From NCBI GenBank assembly GCA_963681505.1, contig OY811971.1, positions 8,737,991 through 8,801,990 on the forward strand: a DNA stretch of 64,000 nt, written 5' to 3'. Under the pieces are notes generated by a model. It worked only from the letters and a program-made list of their open reading frames with translations, made no database searches and was not told the origin of the DNA. A program made the position numbers and the translations under genes. Source of the stretch: Eunapius fragilis. Its lineage: Eukaryota; Porifera; Demospongiae; Spongillida; Spongillidae. This document shows positions 11,401 through 22,706 of this stretch, one piece after another. Within the stretch, counting starts at the first letter, position 1; every line of letters begins with the position of its first letter.

Positions 11401-14400
11401 ACCACTGGAAGACAATACTTCTGCTCCATCTGGTAAAATATGAAGCACATGACTAAATATTCCTACATCCCATACAGCACATGTACACTGTAAATGTGTC
11501 CAAATCAAAATAAAAAGATTGATACGTGCACATGTAAGGGCTCATCAAGACTCTACTCATTGTCCTGTTTGGCTCCAATAGCCTTTGCACACCACATGCA
11601 TTGAGTTTCATTCGGGGGGGAGGGGTATTTTCAATATAGTGGCATGACCCCTTTCCATTGGAATTACCGAATGATCCTTTTAAAAATGTATAAATGTACA
11701 CACAAGAGATAAGTGACGCGAACATGATGTAAGCTCAGAGTGATCTGATCTGCCTTTCATCACCCCACTTACATGCATAAAGCATCATGTCGACACCCCC
11801 TCTTCCCCACCCCTCCTCCCCACCCTCCTCGAGGTTTTTGTTGATGAAACCCTGCATGCATACTCACGCCTTGCGGGCGCTCCTTCAGACCTGATCCCTG
11901 TCCTCCGCACGGCTGGCTTGTCCCTCAGCTGTTTCAGTATCACTTCACTGCCCACAAACCCTCCAAGTGCACCACGTCTTTTGCCTGCAGTGTTTTAAAA
12001 CTGCAGTGGTGAGAAGGCCCCCTTGCCCCCCTAAAGGCCCCCTTGCCCCCTTAAGGGCCCCCTACCACCCTAAGGGCCCCCTTGCCCCCTTAAGGGCCCC
12101 CCTTGCCCTCTTTAGGGCCCCCTTGCCCCCTTAAGGGCCCCTTACCGCCTTAAGGGCCCCCTTGCCCACTTAAGGGCCCCCCTTGCCCCCTTAAGGGCCC
12201 CCTTGCCCCATTAAGGGCCCCCTTAAGGGCCCCCTTGCCCCATTAAGGGCCCCCTTGCCCCCTTAAGGGCCCCCCTTGCCCCCTTAAGGGCCCCTTTGCC
12301 CCCTTAAGGGCCCCCTTGCCGCCTTAAGGGCCCCCTTGCCCACTTAAGGGCCCCCCTTGCCCCCTTAAGGGCCCCCTTGCCCCCTTAAGGGCCCCCCTTG
12401 CCCCCTTAAGGGCCCCCTTGCCCCCTTAAGGGCCCCCTTGCCCCCTTAAGGGCCCCCCTTGCCCCCTTAAGGACCCTCTTGCCCCCTTAAGGGCCCCCTT
12501 ACCCCCTTAAGGGCCTCCCTTGCCCCCTTAAGGGCCCCCCTTGCCCCCTTAAGGGCCCTCTTCATGTGGCCTCATGATAGGCACACTTACTGATGCACCA
12601 GGACAGCCCCGCCTCCACTGGTGTGGTGTCCTCTGTTATGTCGCTGCCGTACAAACAAAGTCCTGCCTCCAATCGAAGGATGTCCCGGGCTCCCAGGCCC
12701 GCCAGTTTCACTGGCTGCACCGATAACAACTTTGTCGCCAGTTCAACAGCTCTTTCAGACGGAACAGATACCTGCATGGTGAGAAGATAATAATACAAAC
12801 ACTCGCATTGAATTGCACAACTTTCATATGAAATCCTAACACTGTATGTACAGTACTGTTACGTAGGTGAAATAAATTATACCAAATGAACTAACAACAG
12901 CTATAGATATAAGTATGGCCTCATTCATACATGTAGTACAATCACATGGCTGAAGTACTTACATACGTGTACACGTTGGTGTAAGTGGAGAATATATTAT
13001 ACGGATGTCCCAAGCCTTTTAGAATTACTTCCAATCACAATTGAAATAGTTAGCCTTACCATTCAAGAGATTCACATGTAGCTGATTTGCACATTATAAC
13101 AAATGTTCAATGCAACATATCTAGTACCAAGCTACTTTGCCCCCAGGCACACTTGAAAGGACATGAATATTATTATATGCATTTAAAAATATTTGGATTC
13201 ATAAATAAGTGACACTTGTAAATCACAATTACCCTTCTGTGCAATCTACATTACATTCATGTACATGTATACACAAGTGGTCTTTGAGGTGCACAGTACA
13301 CATGTATAAGTACATGTACTAACAATACACTTTTCAAGTACAGGATTCAAGGTATTGCACTGCACCAATCATAGGCAGACCATAGGCTTTGGCTGGGTGC
13401 ATGGTACACATGAATATTAATGAAGGGAGGGGTATGCATTATTAATGAAGTGAGGGGTAAGCATTATTAATGCAGGGAGGGGTAAGCATTATTAATCATA
13501 CATGTACATGTACTGGTGTACAGCCTCTTTTGATCCATAACACGCTCCACACTGCAATGGAATGTCATGTACATGTATAACTGGGATCATGGCAGCTAAA
13601 AGGGACCTAGCGCATATTTATCAAGTTTTCAAATTATTTCATATTCTAAGAGACACTTACTGTACGTCCTCTACAACTTCTTCTTTCTTACGCACTGGAA
13701 ATTAGTCTGTCCATCATGGAATTACAGTGGCCTGAATTTTTAATTATGCATTTTAATTGCAGGAGTAAACTTTGATGCTCTCTCCCGGATAATTTGATAA
13801 CATCGCCTTTAGTTCCTTTTCACTGCCTCGACCCCAATTAATTATATCAAAGGGACCCTAGGCCCCACCCCCCCTCCCCCCCTGGATCCACCAATGCCAA
13901 TGACTACAAACACATGGCTGCATGTACTGCCAGACACACACAAGGCTATGCACACGTGTACCTCCACGCCATCTTCCCCGGTGTAGCCACAGCGAGATAC
14001 CCTGCAGCCAGGGATCCCAAATACGTCCATGATGGCGCTGTGCATGAAGCCAAGCCCGGACAGATCTCCCTTCACGCCCTGCTGCAAAACCAAAGCCATC
14101 TGTGGCCCTGCAATGGTCGCCATAGTAACCACCAACTCGACAAAAAAAAAAAAAAAAAAATCTTTTTCAAAAGTCCAGATTCGAACCTTGAAGTGCTAAC
14201 AGAGAACGCTCATCAAGACGAGATATAGTGGCACTAAGTGATGACTGCTTCAGTGAATTCTATAGGACGGAAACACAGCATAATGGAAGGTAGTCTGGGG
14301 GGATGGGGGGTAGGGGTGATACATGTACATGTATTTAGGGGTAGGCCAATCAGTCAACAGGCCCGACCCCTCTTCCAGTGGATGGATGAAATGTGTGCAT

Positions 14401-14441
14401 CACCTAACCCCTCCCTCCCCTCTCCACCCCTTACACGTCCA

Positions 14442-14477
<36 letters not shown>

Positions 14478-15686
14478 CCGTAAGGTGGGTCCAGTCATGG
14501 TCTGCTCTCCCTGCGTTGGACACCACAAAGAAGGAATTTGGGCCGTCTTTTGTTACTATGCAGTCGTCAAGGATACCACCTCTGGGTGATGTCATGACAG
14601 AAAGGGTTGCTGAGTAGTGGAGTGAGATACATGTACGCACAGTGTAATCACATACATACATGTACACACACAGTGTAATCACAAACATACATGTACACAC
14701 AGTGTAATCACATACATACATGTACACACATGTACATGTACACATATATCAAACTACTGGTGCCTGCAAAATTAAGTAGTGAAAGTGTACATGTAGTTTA
14801 TGTCACTTGATTGTCTTAATGAAAGCTAACCCAAACATGGGTGGGTGTAGCCATGGGGGTGAGGTGTGGGGTGTGGGGAGGTGTGGGGTGGGGTGTGGGG
14901 AGGTGTGGGGTGGGGGTGAGGTGAGGTGTGGGGTGGGGTGTGGGGTGTGGGGAGGTGTGGGGTGTGGGGAGGGGTGGGGTGGGGTGTGGGGAGGTGTGGG
15001 GTGAGGTGTGGGGTGGGGTGGGGTGAGGTGTGGGTGAGGTGTGGGGTGGGGTGGGGTGAGGTGTGGGGTGGGGTGTGGGGAGGTGTGGGGTGGGGGTGAG
15101 GTGAGGTGAGGTGAGGTGCGGGGTGAGGTGTTGGGCGTGGGGTGGGGTGAGGCGTGGGTGTGGGGTGGGGTGAGGTGTGTGATCGGGTGAGGTGTGGGGT
15201 GGGGTGGGTACAAGGTGAGGGGTGGGTGTGGGGATTTGCAACAAGGCTGCACCAGAGACAATATACATGTAGTACATTATGGTACAGTCTACACATGGCA
15301 CATGTAGAGTACAGTTGCCCTTTTACCTGCGCCATTTTCCAACGCCTGCAAATCAGCAACAGTGACCCATTCCAAGAACTTCAGAGAATCCTTTCCACTG
15401 ATCTGCAACTAGTAATTGGCCGGGCCCTCCATAAAGCTTAATTCGTCACCACAGGTTAGTTAGACACACACTTACTTGGAGCATGTGGGACACGTCGAAC
15501 AAGGAGGCGGCCTTCCTGGTGTGGTGTGTGGAGTTTATGATGGTCAGGTCCTCGTACTGAAGCGGCATGGACCACCCAGCGAAGGGCACCATACGGCCCC
15601 CGCGGGATACGTGGAAGTCATACAGCGCGGTCTTTTTGAGATTAGCGGTGTGCTTAAGGAACGAGGCGGGTGTGTGCGCGTTTGCG

Positions 15687-15741
<55 letters not shown>

Positions 15742-15886
15742 GTGTGTGTGTGTGCGTGTGTGCGTGTGGTCGGTGTGCAAAGTTTTGATGGTGGTTATAA
15801 AAGATTTCGCCTACCTCGCAGTAGCTTCGCGTCCCAGCTATGAATTCCCGCCTCCACCTGCCCAACGTGCGTACAGTTCGAATCAT
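8421..15886 (-). CDS. AMT: aminomethyltransferase (glycine cleavage system T protein)
   Basis: This mitochondrial enzyme moves the methylene group of glycine from lipoyl-H protein to tetrahydrofolate, releasing ammonia. Ten exons on the minus strand close in phase: 15886-15815, 15652-15476, 15402-15327, 14609-14479, 14259-14187, 14107-13962, 12771-12591, 11984-11868, 11429-11391 and 8605-8421, giving 398 aa (human protein 403). Diagnostic segments are [32 protein letters not shown] (about residues 119-124, folate-site aspartates), [37 protein letters not shown] and the C-terminal [10 protein letters not shown]. Exon 1 encodes a basic presequence ([15 protein letters not shown]) suited to mitochondrial import. 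The splice into exon 2 is the least certain join, because the open frame would otherwise run through a (CA)n-encoded His-Thr tract. Introns hold at least three minisatellites, and the last intron is 2.8 kb, mostly tandem repeat. It shares a 59-bp divergent spacer with the fucosyltransferase-like gene. Confidence 0.95.
8618..10690. repeat. 27-29-bp minisatellite in AMT last intron
   Basis: More than 70 copies of a unit reading GGTGGGTGATCATGGTGCAA then CCATCAGGG. Unit length alternates between about 27 and 29 bp according to GGTGG or GGTGGG. The array starts only about 12 bp from the acceptor site of the last AMT exon and fills most of the 8606-11390 intron. Each unit contains the palindrome TGATCA. 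Confidence 0.95.
12005..12560. repeat. 20-bp minisatellite in AMT intron 7
   Basis: About 27 copies of a unit reading GGGCCCCCTTGCCCCCTTAA, with single-base and length variants. On the AMT sense strand the array is G-rich (runs of 5-6 G). It starts about 30 nt after the exon 7 donor. Confidence 0.9.
13598..13820. mobile_element. dispersed MITE-like repeat, copy 1
   Basis: Sequence beginning AAAAGGGACCTAGCGCATAT aligns by eye along its length with 58449-58658. Both share a long middle segment around CTTACGCACTGGAAATTA and GTTACAGTGGCCTGAA. The right end here is degraded compared with copy 2. It lies in AMT intron 6 and has no coding capacity. Confidence 0.7.
14850..15235. repeat. GT/G-rich low-complexity array in AMT intron 3
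   Basis: The tract is built from GGTGTGGGG, GGTGGGG and GGTGAGG words without a fixed unit. The plus strand has dense G runs suitable for G-quadruplexes; the AMT transcript carries the C-rich complement. Three minus-strand Pro/His/Thr-rich frames here are artefacts. Confidence 0.85.
15660..15775. repeat. (GT)n microsatellite in AMT intron 1
   Basis: A TGTG tract interrupted by GCG triplets. On the AMT strand it is (CA)n, which encodes a His-Thr run in the open frame between exons 1 and 2. I treat it as intronic because the flanking exons join cleanly without it. Confidence 0.85.
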
Positions 15887-15945
15887 ACTAGTATCTGTTA
15901 TCTCAAAGGTACATGCACTAGATTTTAGATGTACTAGATTTTAGA
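15887..15945. promoter_or_regulatory. 59-bp divergent spacer AMT / fucosyltransferase-like
   Basis: Only 59 bp separate the AMT start codon (minus strand, 15886) from the next ATG on the plus strand (15946). Both 5' UTRs and the core promoters must lie here or overlap the opposing coding sequence. The motif ACTAGATTTTAGA occurs twice in direct orientation. No TATA box is obvious. Confidence 0.6.
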
Positions 15946-17262
15946 ATGAATGCGTTAGCGTTAATTAGAGATTCCTCGCGTATTAATAAGTTGAATTGCA
16001 TTATGCGAAAGTGGCGTGTTGTGGCTGCAGTTCTTGTCACAGTGGGAATTGCCTATGTGTTGATCGAAATATCGAAAGACGATGGCGCTATAAAACGTCT
16101 CGGTTCTGCACCCGTGGACGAAGGCAGGAACTTTTACGAAACGTGTCCTGTTCCACCTAAAATCGGCAAAAAGTGGACCGCCTTTTCTTCGGTGCTAAAG
16201 TCATACAAGCAATACCATGACGCGCAGCTGCTGAACACCAACCAGACGCTGCACAAGGGATCATGCAGGACTCTGGTTTGGGCTTGCGAAGGCGTGTGTT
16301 CCGGAATGGGAGCCCGCCTGCGAGCGATGGAGCAGGTCTTCCTGCTAGCCGTCATCACCAAACGAGTCTTCGGCATTTACTTGGACGAGCTGAATAAGAA
16401 GATGACGAACCTGTACTTGGAACCGAACCAGATAGACTGGTATTCGGCGTTCCAGTCCCCAGCCCTTACTGAGGACTACATCACAGTGAAAGGTTCCAGC
16501 TGCAATTCTTCGCTCCTGGCCTTGCTCTTCGGCAACAAGACGTCCATAACAGTCTCCTCCCAGGTCGGCAACGTGCTGCGTGACTGCAGTCATGAACTGA
16601 AGGGTCACATGTACGAGATCACCCTGAAGTCCTCCGACGACAAGGCCGTCCTGAACGGCATGTTACATCATTTCCTGTTCAAATTTTCCAGACCGTTGCT
16701 CCAGAAGGCCGAGGAGGCCCTCACCGCCTTGGGTCTGCAGGACCAGCGCTTCCTGGCCATTCACCTCCGAACCGGGTTCGAGGGTCTGAGCATCCAAGAA
16801 TCGCCCGGCAGCACCCCAAACAAGATACTGCAGGAGAAGAAGCAGTGGGAAGCCAGCATGAGGTGCGCCCTGGGCGTGGCCGACGACCAGGTCAGGAGAG
16901 GCTCGGCCGTGTTCCTCGCCACGGACTCTTACAACGCCAAAAACTGGGCGCTGGAGCAGTACGGCAGGAGGATAAAGACGGTCCACAACGCCACCATACT
17001 GCACCCCGACAAGAGGAAGAGCTGGACCTCTGAGGAGGACGAGTTCTTGGGGCTGTGGGTGGACATGGTGCTCCTGGCGAGGTCCTACGTGATGGTGAGG
17101 GCGGCCAGCGGCTTCTCTACCTTCTCCAGTGAGCTGTGCTTCATGACCCCCAACAGGATATACCGCCTGCCCGCGTGTTGGACAAAGCCCAAAAAGCTTT
17201 CCGTCATAAAAGAAACAACGGTGTCTGTGAGGTCTTTATTGGACAGTGCTGGACCAGAGTAA
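15946..17262 (+). CDS. fucosyltransferase-like type II membrane protein, intronless
   Basis: A single 438-codon exon. The N-terminus has a short basic cytosolic segment (MRKWR at 20-24, with an alternative Met at 20) and one hydrophobic anchor at about 25-42, typical of Golgi type II glycosyltransferases. The lumenal part has WACEGVCSGMGARLRAMEQ at 112-130, HLRTG at 273-277 (the HxRxG nucleotide-sugar motif of GT-B fucosyltransferases), VFLATDS at 322-328 and RAASGFSTFSSEL near 385-397. I infer transfer of fucose from GDP-fucose, but the exact linkage cannot be told. Candidate N-glycosylation sites include NQT and NKT. The coding part is richer in G+C than its surroundings. An AATAAA lies about 115 bp after the stop, near 17375, and a (GT)n tract follows the stop directly. 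Absence of introns next to a 10-exon neighbour could mean retroposition or simply family style. Confidence 0.75.
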   Translation: MNALALIRDSSRINKLNCIMRKWRVVAAVLVTVGIAYVLIEISKDDGAIKRLGSAPVDEGRNFYETCPVPPKIGKKWTAFSSVLKSYKQYHDAQLLNTNQTLHKGSCRTLVWACEGVCSGMGARLRAMEQVFLLAVITKRVFGIYLDELNKKMTNLYLEPNQIDWYSAFQSPALTEDYITVKGSSCNSSLLALLFGNKTSITVSSQVGNVLRDCSHELKGHMYEITLKSSDDKAVLNGMLHHFLFKFSRPLLQKAEEALTALGLQDQRFLAIHLRTGFEGLSIQESPGSTPNKILQEKKQWEASMRCALGVADDQVRRGSAVFLATDSYNAKNWALEQYGRRIKTVHNATILHPDKRKSWTSEEDEFLGLWVDMVLLARSYVMVRAASGFSTFSSELCFMTPNRIYRLPACWTKPKKLSVIKETTVSVRSLLDSAGPE

Positions 17263-17482
17263 CTTTATTGTGTGTGTGTGTGTGTGTTTGTGTTGTGTGT
17301 GTGTTTTTGTGTGTATGTGTTCATGAATGAAACCTTGGTAACCATGACATATAAGGGATCACCCTAGACAACATAAATAAAAGTGCGTTCATTATTCTGC
17401 AATATCTCGTTCTTTAGTTTTAATGAGCACTTGCTCAATACAGCATCTCAAAAGTGATATGAGGTAATAAACATGCTCTGCC

Positions 17483-17733
17483 ATCATATGGAACAGTGTC
17501 TAGCAAAATCACCCTTATGATACTTTATCAAATTTTCCAGGACAAGCAAAAGAAAAGTAACGCTCGCATTGAAATGTATGGCTAATTATAAATTCAGTGC
17601 CTAATAACTTAATGATGGATAGTCCGATTTAGGATGCGTAAGGACCATTTGATAGAAGCTCTTGGGAGTTCACGGAATTCGAAAACTGGAAAAAATATCA
17701 GAAGGGTGATTTGCTGGACACTACTCCATATGA
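17483..17733. mobile_element. MITE with ~33-bp terminal inverted repeats
   Basis: The left end reads ATCATATGGAACAGTGTC and continues to CACCCTTATGAT. The right end is its imperfect reverse complement, ending GACACTACTCCATATGAT. There is no coding capacity. A segment with the same wording (GATGGATAGTCC, then GTACCATTTGAT) occurs in degraded form at 47960-48095. Confidence 0.65.
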
Positions 17734-17939
17734 TTAACTTGGAGCTGCAGTGACAAATGATCTATATGGCTTTTGGTGATGTGTCCCTCAGCCGGGAACA
17801 GCACTGATTTCAACTTACTAATTTCAATTGAGAGTTATTTTTTTGAAGATACAGACAGATATTATTTACATGAGCATACAAGTACAGTACAAGAATAAAT
17901 ACACGGTGTTAACCATAAGTCACAAAACAACATACAAAC

Positions 17940-18410
17940 TCAAATGTATTCCTGATGAGGGCATGAAAGTCTGCACAAAATAGCCCTCACATTTGCCCTA
18001 ACTAAATGAAGATTGAGCCAGCCATACAGCTCAAATAATACCCTAGACTTGGGTCTGGATGAAGAAGTGGCTAGGCGAGAGGCTAAGATGGAAAACGCCT
18101 CCAAAGCCTCCTTCCCCCATGCTCTGTATGTTACCACTACCAGAGGGATACAGATCCACCCAAGATCACTACACTTAATGTCATTAGCCTCATGTTTTTG
18201 GAGCTCAGTGGCATGTGCAACAGTTACTCCCACTTCAGAAAGAATTTTGGAGTTTAGCGGTGACATAACTGATAAGTCACAGGCTGCTGTTTTGCCCAGA
18301 ACCCAGTTGGAGATGAGAAAAATCCGCAGGACGAGAATGACTGTGGTCAGAAGTGAGGTCGCAACTGGCTTCCACTTGAATACAAAAATGGGCTCGCCTA
18401 CATGTTTCAA
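17940..18410 (-). mobile_element. retroelement C-terminal fragment, RLE family B
   Basis: A 156-codon minus-strand frame matches the tail of the larger element at 37890-40449. Shared features are D(L/V)(S/T)V-SPL, a conserved LGW-CIPL segment, F--(L/F)ASRLA or FASHLA, SS-PKS or SSPKP, and a final LV-RAN(V)RAIL or LVKSIGRAIL. The reverse transcriptase is missing and the 5' side (18411 onwards) is non-coding, so this is a 5'-truncated, non-functional copy. Confidence 0.65.
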
Positions 18411-19600
18411 GTATCTTAAACAATTTCAGGTTTGTTTTGTTGTTTTGATATTAACTGATCAAGTTTCATACTTTTTCAAATTTCCTCAAGGATATTATGA
18501 ATTAATCATATTATTAATTAAAAGTTGTCGTACATTAGCTACTTGATTTTATCTTATGAAATGCTAAATGCCCACAACAATTTTAATAACTCACCATTAC
18601 ATAATGTAATTGGTGTTAATTTAATAATGGGTTGCACTTTGTGATGCTTATTAAGTTTCAGCACAGCTTCTCGTGTTTTTTTTTGTATTTATTATATTTT
18701 TAGTAGCTTCTGTAGTTGTTTGTGTGTGTTATTCTCTTGTATCTTGTATTTATTGAAATCAGTGCTGTTCCATAGCATATTCAGATCCTTACTAGTAGTT
18801 ATTAAATTCAATTCTCTCAAATCATAATCTTGAATAACTTTGATAATAATAGAGGGCTTCGAATATATTGACTTATGAAGGTTTTATACAATTATGATCT
18901 AATTGGATTGTTAGTATTTGGCTAATTATGTTAAAGTAATCAATTGATCGATTTCAATCCTGAGTTAAAGTGATTTTAAAGCATTGTGTTCTTTCATGGG
19001 ACACCCTGTAAAAGAGAGCACACAGAGCCAGCAAACACCAGTGGCACACTGGCTGCATGATGGCGATCCAAATGCTTGGCCACATATCCAGCTCAAGAAC
19101 CAACCATTCAATGCATTTGCAGCCCCCTTCCCCCCCCCCCCCCCCCCCCCCCCCCCCCACCAACCAACCAGTAAATAAATGATGAAACTTTGAATAAAAA
19201 ATGCAACTGTGTTTAGTTTAGTTATTGAAGTACTAGTTTATTGAGAAGCTGGATTTCCAAATATAATAAAAACAGAAATTCATTCTGTGATCATACAGTG
19301 ACCACTGTGAGTAAAACAAATATAACATTTAGAAAAATCTGTTCTCATTGCTGTACCAATAGAATTTGCAATGCATGAAAAAATGCTCGAACCATACCTC
19401 ACAGTGGTGAACTCTTCATACCTCTTGAGCATGCCGTACAAACTATTTTTCTACCTTCCCTCACTGGTCAAAGCCCGTTCAGTGACACTGATCGAAACAT
19501 GTTGGCACTTCCAACTCTTCTGGGGAGCCTGGGTATAATTAGTCCATCCTAAATGTCTTTGCACCATTATACAACTTCTGTAAATGTGACTTTCTGCTCT
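18411..19600. other. AT-rich intergenic DNA with a C homopolymer
   Basis: No gene recognised. A run of about 29 C with few interruptions lies at 19129-19158. The rest is AT-rich and without coding-like frames. Confidence 0.5.
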
Positions 19601-20533
19601 GGTTAACCTTGTCATCATCCGTGCAACTTTGATGCCTTCTGACCTTGGGATCCAACAACTTGAGGAAAAGAACCTGGCCTGTAACCAACGTAAAGCAATG
19701 GAAACAGCATCTGTCACCGAGTTACTGGCTATACTCCCAGCCAAACAGAAACGATCTGTAGAGATTGCATGTGAGAAAGGAGCATCTAGCTGGCTGAATG
19801 CTCTCCCTATTGCAAGGCATGGTTTTGCTCTACACAAGAGTGCTTTTAGAGATGCTATCTGTTTACGCTATGGCTGGTAACCTCCTTTATTACCATCACA
19901 TTGCATATATGGCTCCATCTATACTGTGGAGCATGCCATGAATTGCCCATCAGGAGGCTTTCCTTCAATTCGACACAATGAGGTGCGAGACTTGACCTCT
20001 GCATTCCTCAGTGAAGTATGTCATAATGTACATACGTTGCAGCCATTACAGGGTGAGCACCTTAAGTATAAGTCTGCCAATGGAGAGGTAGGAGCTCGAC
20101 TTGATGTTGCTGCACAGAATTTCTGGGGTTTAAAGACCACCAAACTGCCTACTTTGATGTCAGAATATTCAACCCATTTGCTCAATTCTATGCCAATTCC
20201 TCCGTATCAAAATGCTATACAAAACATGAACTGGATAAGAAGAGGGAATATGAAGAAAGAGTAAGAGAGATTGAGCATGGATCTTTTTCACCCTTGGTAT
20301 TCTCTACAGCTGAAGGTATGGGTCCCATAGCAACCACAGTGTACAAGAGAATAGCATCATTAATTGCTGACCAGAGACATGAACCGTATTCTACCACACT
20401 TTTTTGGTTGCGATGCAAACTACGTTTTCCATTACTCCGCTCAGCAATCATGTGTCTTCGAGGAACCAGGTCATTTCATTCCCACTCACAACACCATTCT
20501 ATAGCTTTGGCCTGTGCAGAGGCAAAGGTCCAC
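19600..20533 (+). mobile_element. retroelement C-terminal fragment, RLE family C
   Basis: Three plus-strand frames read successively as one protein broken by a stop and a frameshift. 19629-19880 has KGASSWLNALPI then LRYGW. 19926-20145 has VEHAMNCPSGGFPSIRHNE and GARLDVAAQNFWG. 20140-20533, in another frame, has YFDVRIFNP, EERVREIEHGSFSPLVFST, YKRIASL and LLRSAIMCLRG. The order and wording match an RT-linked family I recognise from invertebrate genomes. ARLDV and YFDVR supply the spaced acidic residues expected of a restriction-like endonuclease. The breaks (stop at 19878-19880; frameshift near 20140) make it a pseudogene. Confidence 0.7.
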
Positions 20534-20696
20534 TGAACATTTTTTTCATTTGGCCTCGTCTTTATTATTATTTAATTTAATTTTCTGTTTGTAAAAATAA
20601 ATAAAAATTAGTAAACTGTTATTGCGTTAGAAAATCACAACTTCCAAAGTATGGTCAAATAAGTAGTAAACTGACCAATCATACGGACCAATTAAT

Positions 20697-20759
20697 AACA
20701 AGCAGTAGGTCATTGGGTAATGCAGGCCCAATGACCTACTGCTTGTTGGCCTGCATTAC
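20697..20759. repeat. small foldback palindrome
   Basis: Arms AACAAGCAGTAGGTCATTGG (20697-20716) and its perfect reverse complement (20728-20747) flank an 11-nt loop. The loop sequence is itself repeated inverted just after the right arm (20748-20759), giving two alternative hairpins. Confidence 0.8.
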
Positions 20760-20931
20760 TTTAATGTCAACTCTGCAATACAGATTGTCAAATGTCATGA
20801 TAGGATCAGCAGGGGGCCCCGGGCCATATATGACCACCAAGGCCCATGAATACAGTTACACCACTTGCACACTTTTTGTGACACAAGCTTGAGGCATAGT
20901 CACAATACAACAATGCAGACTTTTTTTTTTT

Positions 20932-22354
20932 TCACGCGTCACACAAGTTATGTGACATGACAACCCACGAACTCCTCCTCCTGAGCCACCCGTCACCAAT
21001 CAGGTCGCTGTCATTGGCGGCCGCAGGTGCCGCTTGCACGACGCCTTGAAATGCAGACTTGAAATGCAACTTTTTTTTCGAATGCCACACGTAGTACCTC
21101 TCCTGATAGACCGTCCTGCACGTCTCCCTGCACACGGCGGCCGGAGGCAAGATGACCACCTTAAACCCACCGTCGCCCGTTGCAAAGTTAGGCGCAGTGT
21201 CCGTCCACATATCAGAAGCCCAAGTGATGTTGAGCACTTCCATCGCGTAATTGACGCGAAACTGATCGTCAAAGGACGCGGAGTTGAGGTGTCTCACGGC
21301 CCTCCAGAACAGCTCCGTGCGAGGCGTGCTCCTGAACAGTATGGCGCCCATGCAGGCCGTGTGATTCCACGGCCCGTTCTCGCCCAGCTCAAAAGGGTAA
21401 CGCCCCCGACTGGCTACGATGTCGGCACGAGAGAAGTCCCCGTGCTCAAACAGGGCAAACGGGTTCTTGAGAAGCAACGCGTCCGTGTCGCAGTGGAACA
21501 CGGAGATGCCCCAGCTGTTGATGATTCGAACCACCAGCAAACGCGACAACAGTATTCCATTCTTGATGCTGCTCGTTGGCTCTTGAAATATGTCCGAAAC
21601 GTTCAGTTGGATGGATGAGAAGCTCTTTCTGATCAGCATATTATGGACCATGGGGTCGTAAGACAACACCAGTATGTTGTCTAGCGGGGGGTCGGCCATA
21701 AGGCGGGCTGACACCAACCATTGCACCAGCTGGGGGGCACACCCCCAGGTGGACGTTGTCAAGGTCACCAACTTCGACTTCCTTCTGACTAGCAGCAGCT
21801 CGCGCAGCTCGCCTAACCACTGCTGCCCTGCAAGGACACCGGCCGGCTTGAACGCGCTACCGTGTGGCAAGGTATCAATTAACGACTGGTGGAGATACGA
21901 AGGAACGGCAGGGTCGTCCGCCAGTATGGAAGGATCTTCACTGTCGTCCGATTTGAATTTATGATCGTTGAAAGTATGAAGCTGAATACGAACAACACCT
22001 GCATCCCTGGAAAAATAGAAAGAATAAACATCTATTGGCTCTACGTTGAAAAACTACCTGCGGACAACAGATATAGAGAACTAAATATATCGGTTTTCCA
22101 GCTGCTGTCTGCTCTAACTGGTCGATCGCACGCGCTGGGCCTTCTTGTAACAAGTAATATTATATGGTTTGAATAAACTTATTCATGCCGTATACTACAC
22201 GTGTACAAGCTCGCACGTTGTTGGCTACATACCTCTGACCAAGTAGCTCTTTAAGTTGCACGCGAGGACGGTTGCTTGCTATATACGTACTAAGAACCAC
22301 AAAAAAACTACATACACATAGAAGAAAATAAATACGAGTTGTTATATTGGCCAT
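20932..22354 (-). CDS. type II membrane glycosyltransferase with DxD motif
   Basis: Two exons, 22354-22233 and 22006-20932, join in phase (AG + G) to 398 aa. Exon 1 encodes a short N-terminus and a hydrophobic signal anchor (about residues 9-25, IYFLLCVCSFFVVLSTYIA), so the catalytic part should face the Golgi lumen. Exon 2 has LVTLTTSTWG, FHCDTDALLLKNP with the DTD metal and nucleotide-sugar site at 214-216, CMGAILFRSTPRTELFW, a DDQ, and a C-terminal segment with several Cys. This layout fits the 'nucleotide-diphospho-sugar transferase' group (GT77-like, Pfam Nucleotid_trans). Donor and acceptor substrates cannot be read from sequence. It runs in the same direction as SNIP1, whose stop codon lies 352 bp upstream of this start. 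Confidence 0.8.
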
Positions 22355-22706
22355 CCTTAGTAACGCTGTGTGATGTTATTTATCGATCACGTGCAATTAT
22401 TATACAAAATTCTGTTCCCCGTACCGCGAGATACGTATATCCTCACGTGCCACTGGTGCATGTGTTAATGGTTGTGATAACCATAGCCTCACTTCTAGTT
22501 GTAATGATTATATCACTTAATCAGTACGTACCTTTTCAGATTCAACCTATATGGCTTTTAAGAGACAAGGGGGTTAATTTTTGTACGGGCTATGCTTTGT
22601 ACGTGTATCACTATGCACAGTGCGCCTTGAATAAACAAGAATGAAATGAAGAAAATAGCAAAAGACAACACAAAAAAGCCTTGTCGTGGTTCCACTCCAA
22701 TGTTGG

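Noticed and set aside
14803..15359. Three Pro/His/Thr-rich minus-strand frames
   Set aside because: They are translations of the GGTGTGGGG array in AMT intron 3; AMT exons on either side join without it.
15446..15886. AMT first exon read straight through as one 146-codon frame
   Set aside because: It would insert a His-Thr run from (CA)n into the presequence. A donor at 15815 and an acceptor at 15652 remove it in phase.
20932..21870. Glycosyltransferase as a single 312-codon gene starting at 21870
   Set aside because: The codon at 21870 is TTG, not ATG, and the frame continues upstream to an acceptor at 22006. The exon at 22354-22233 supplies an ATG and a membrane anchor in phase.
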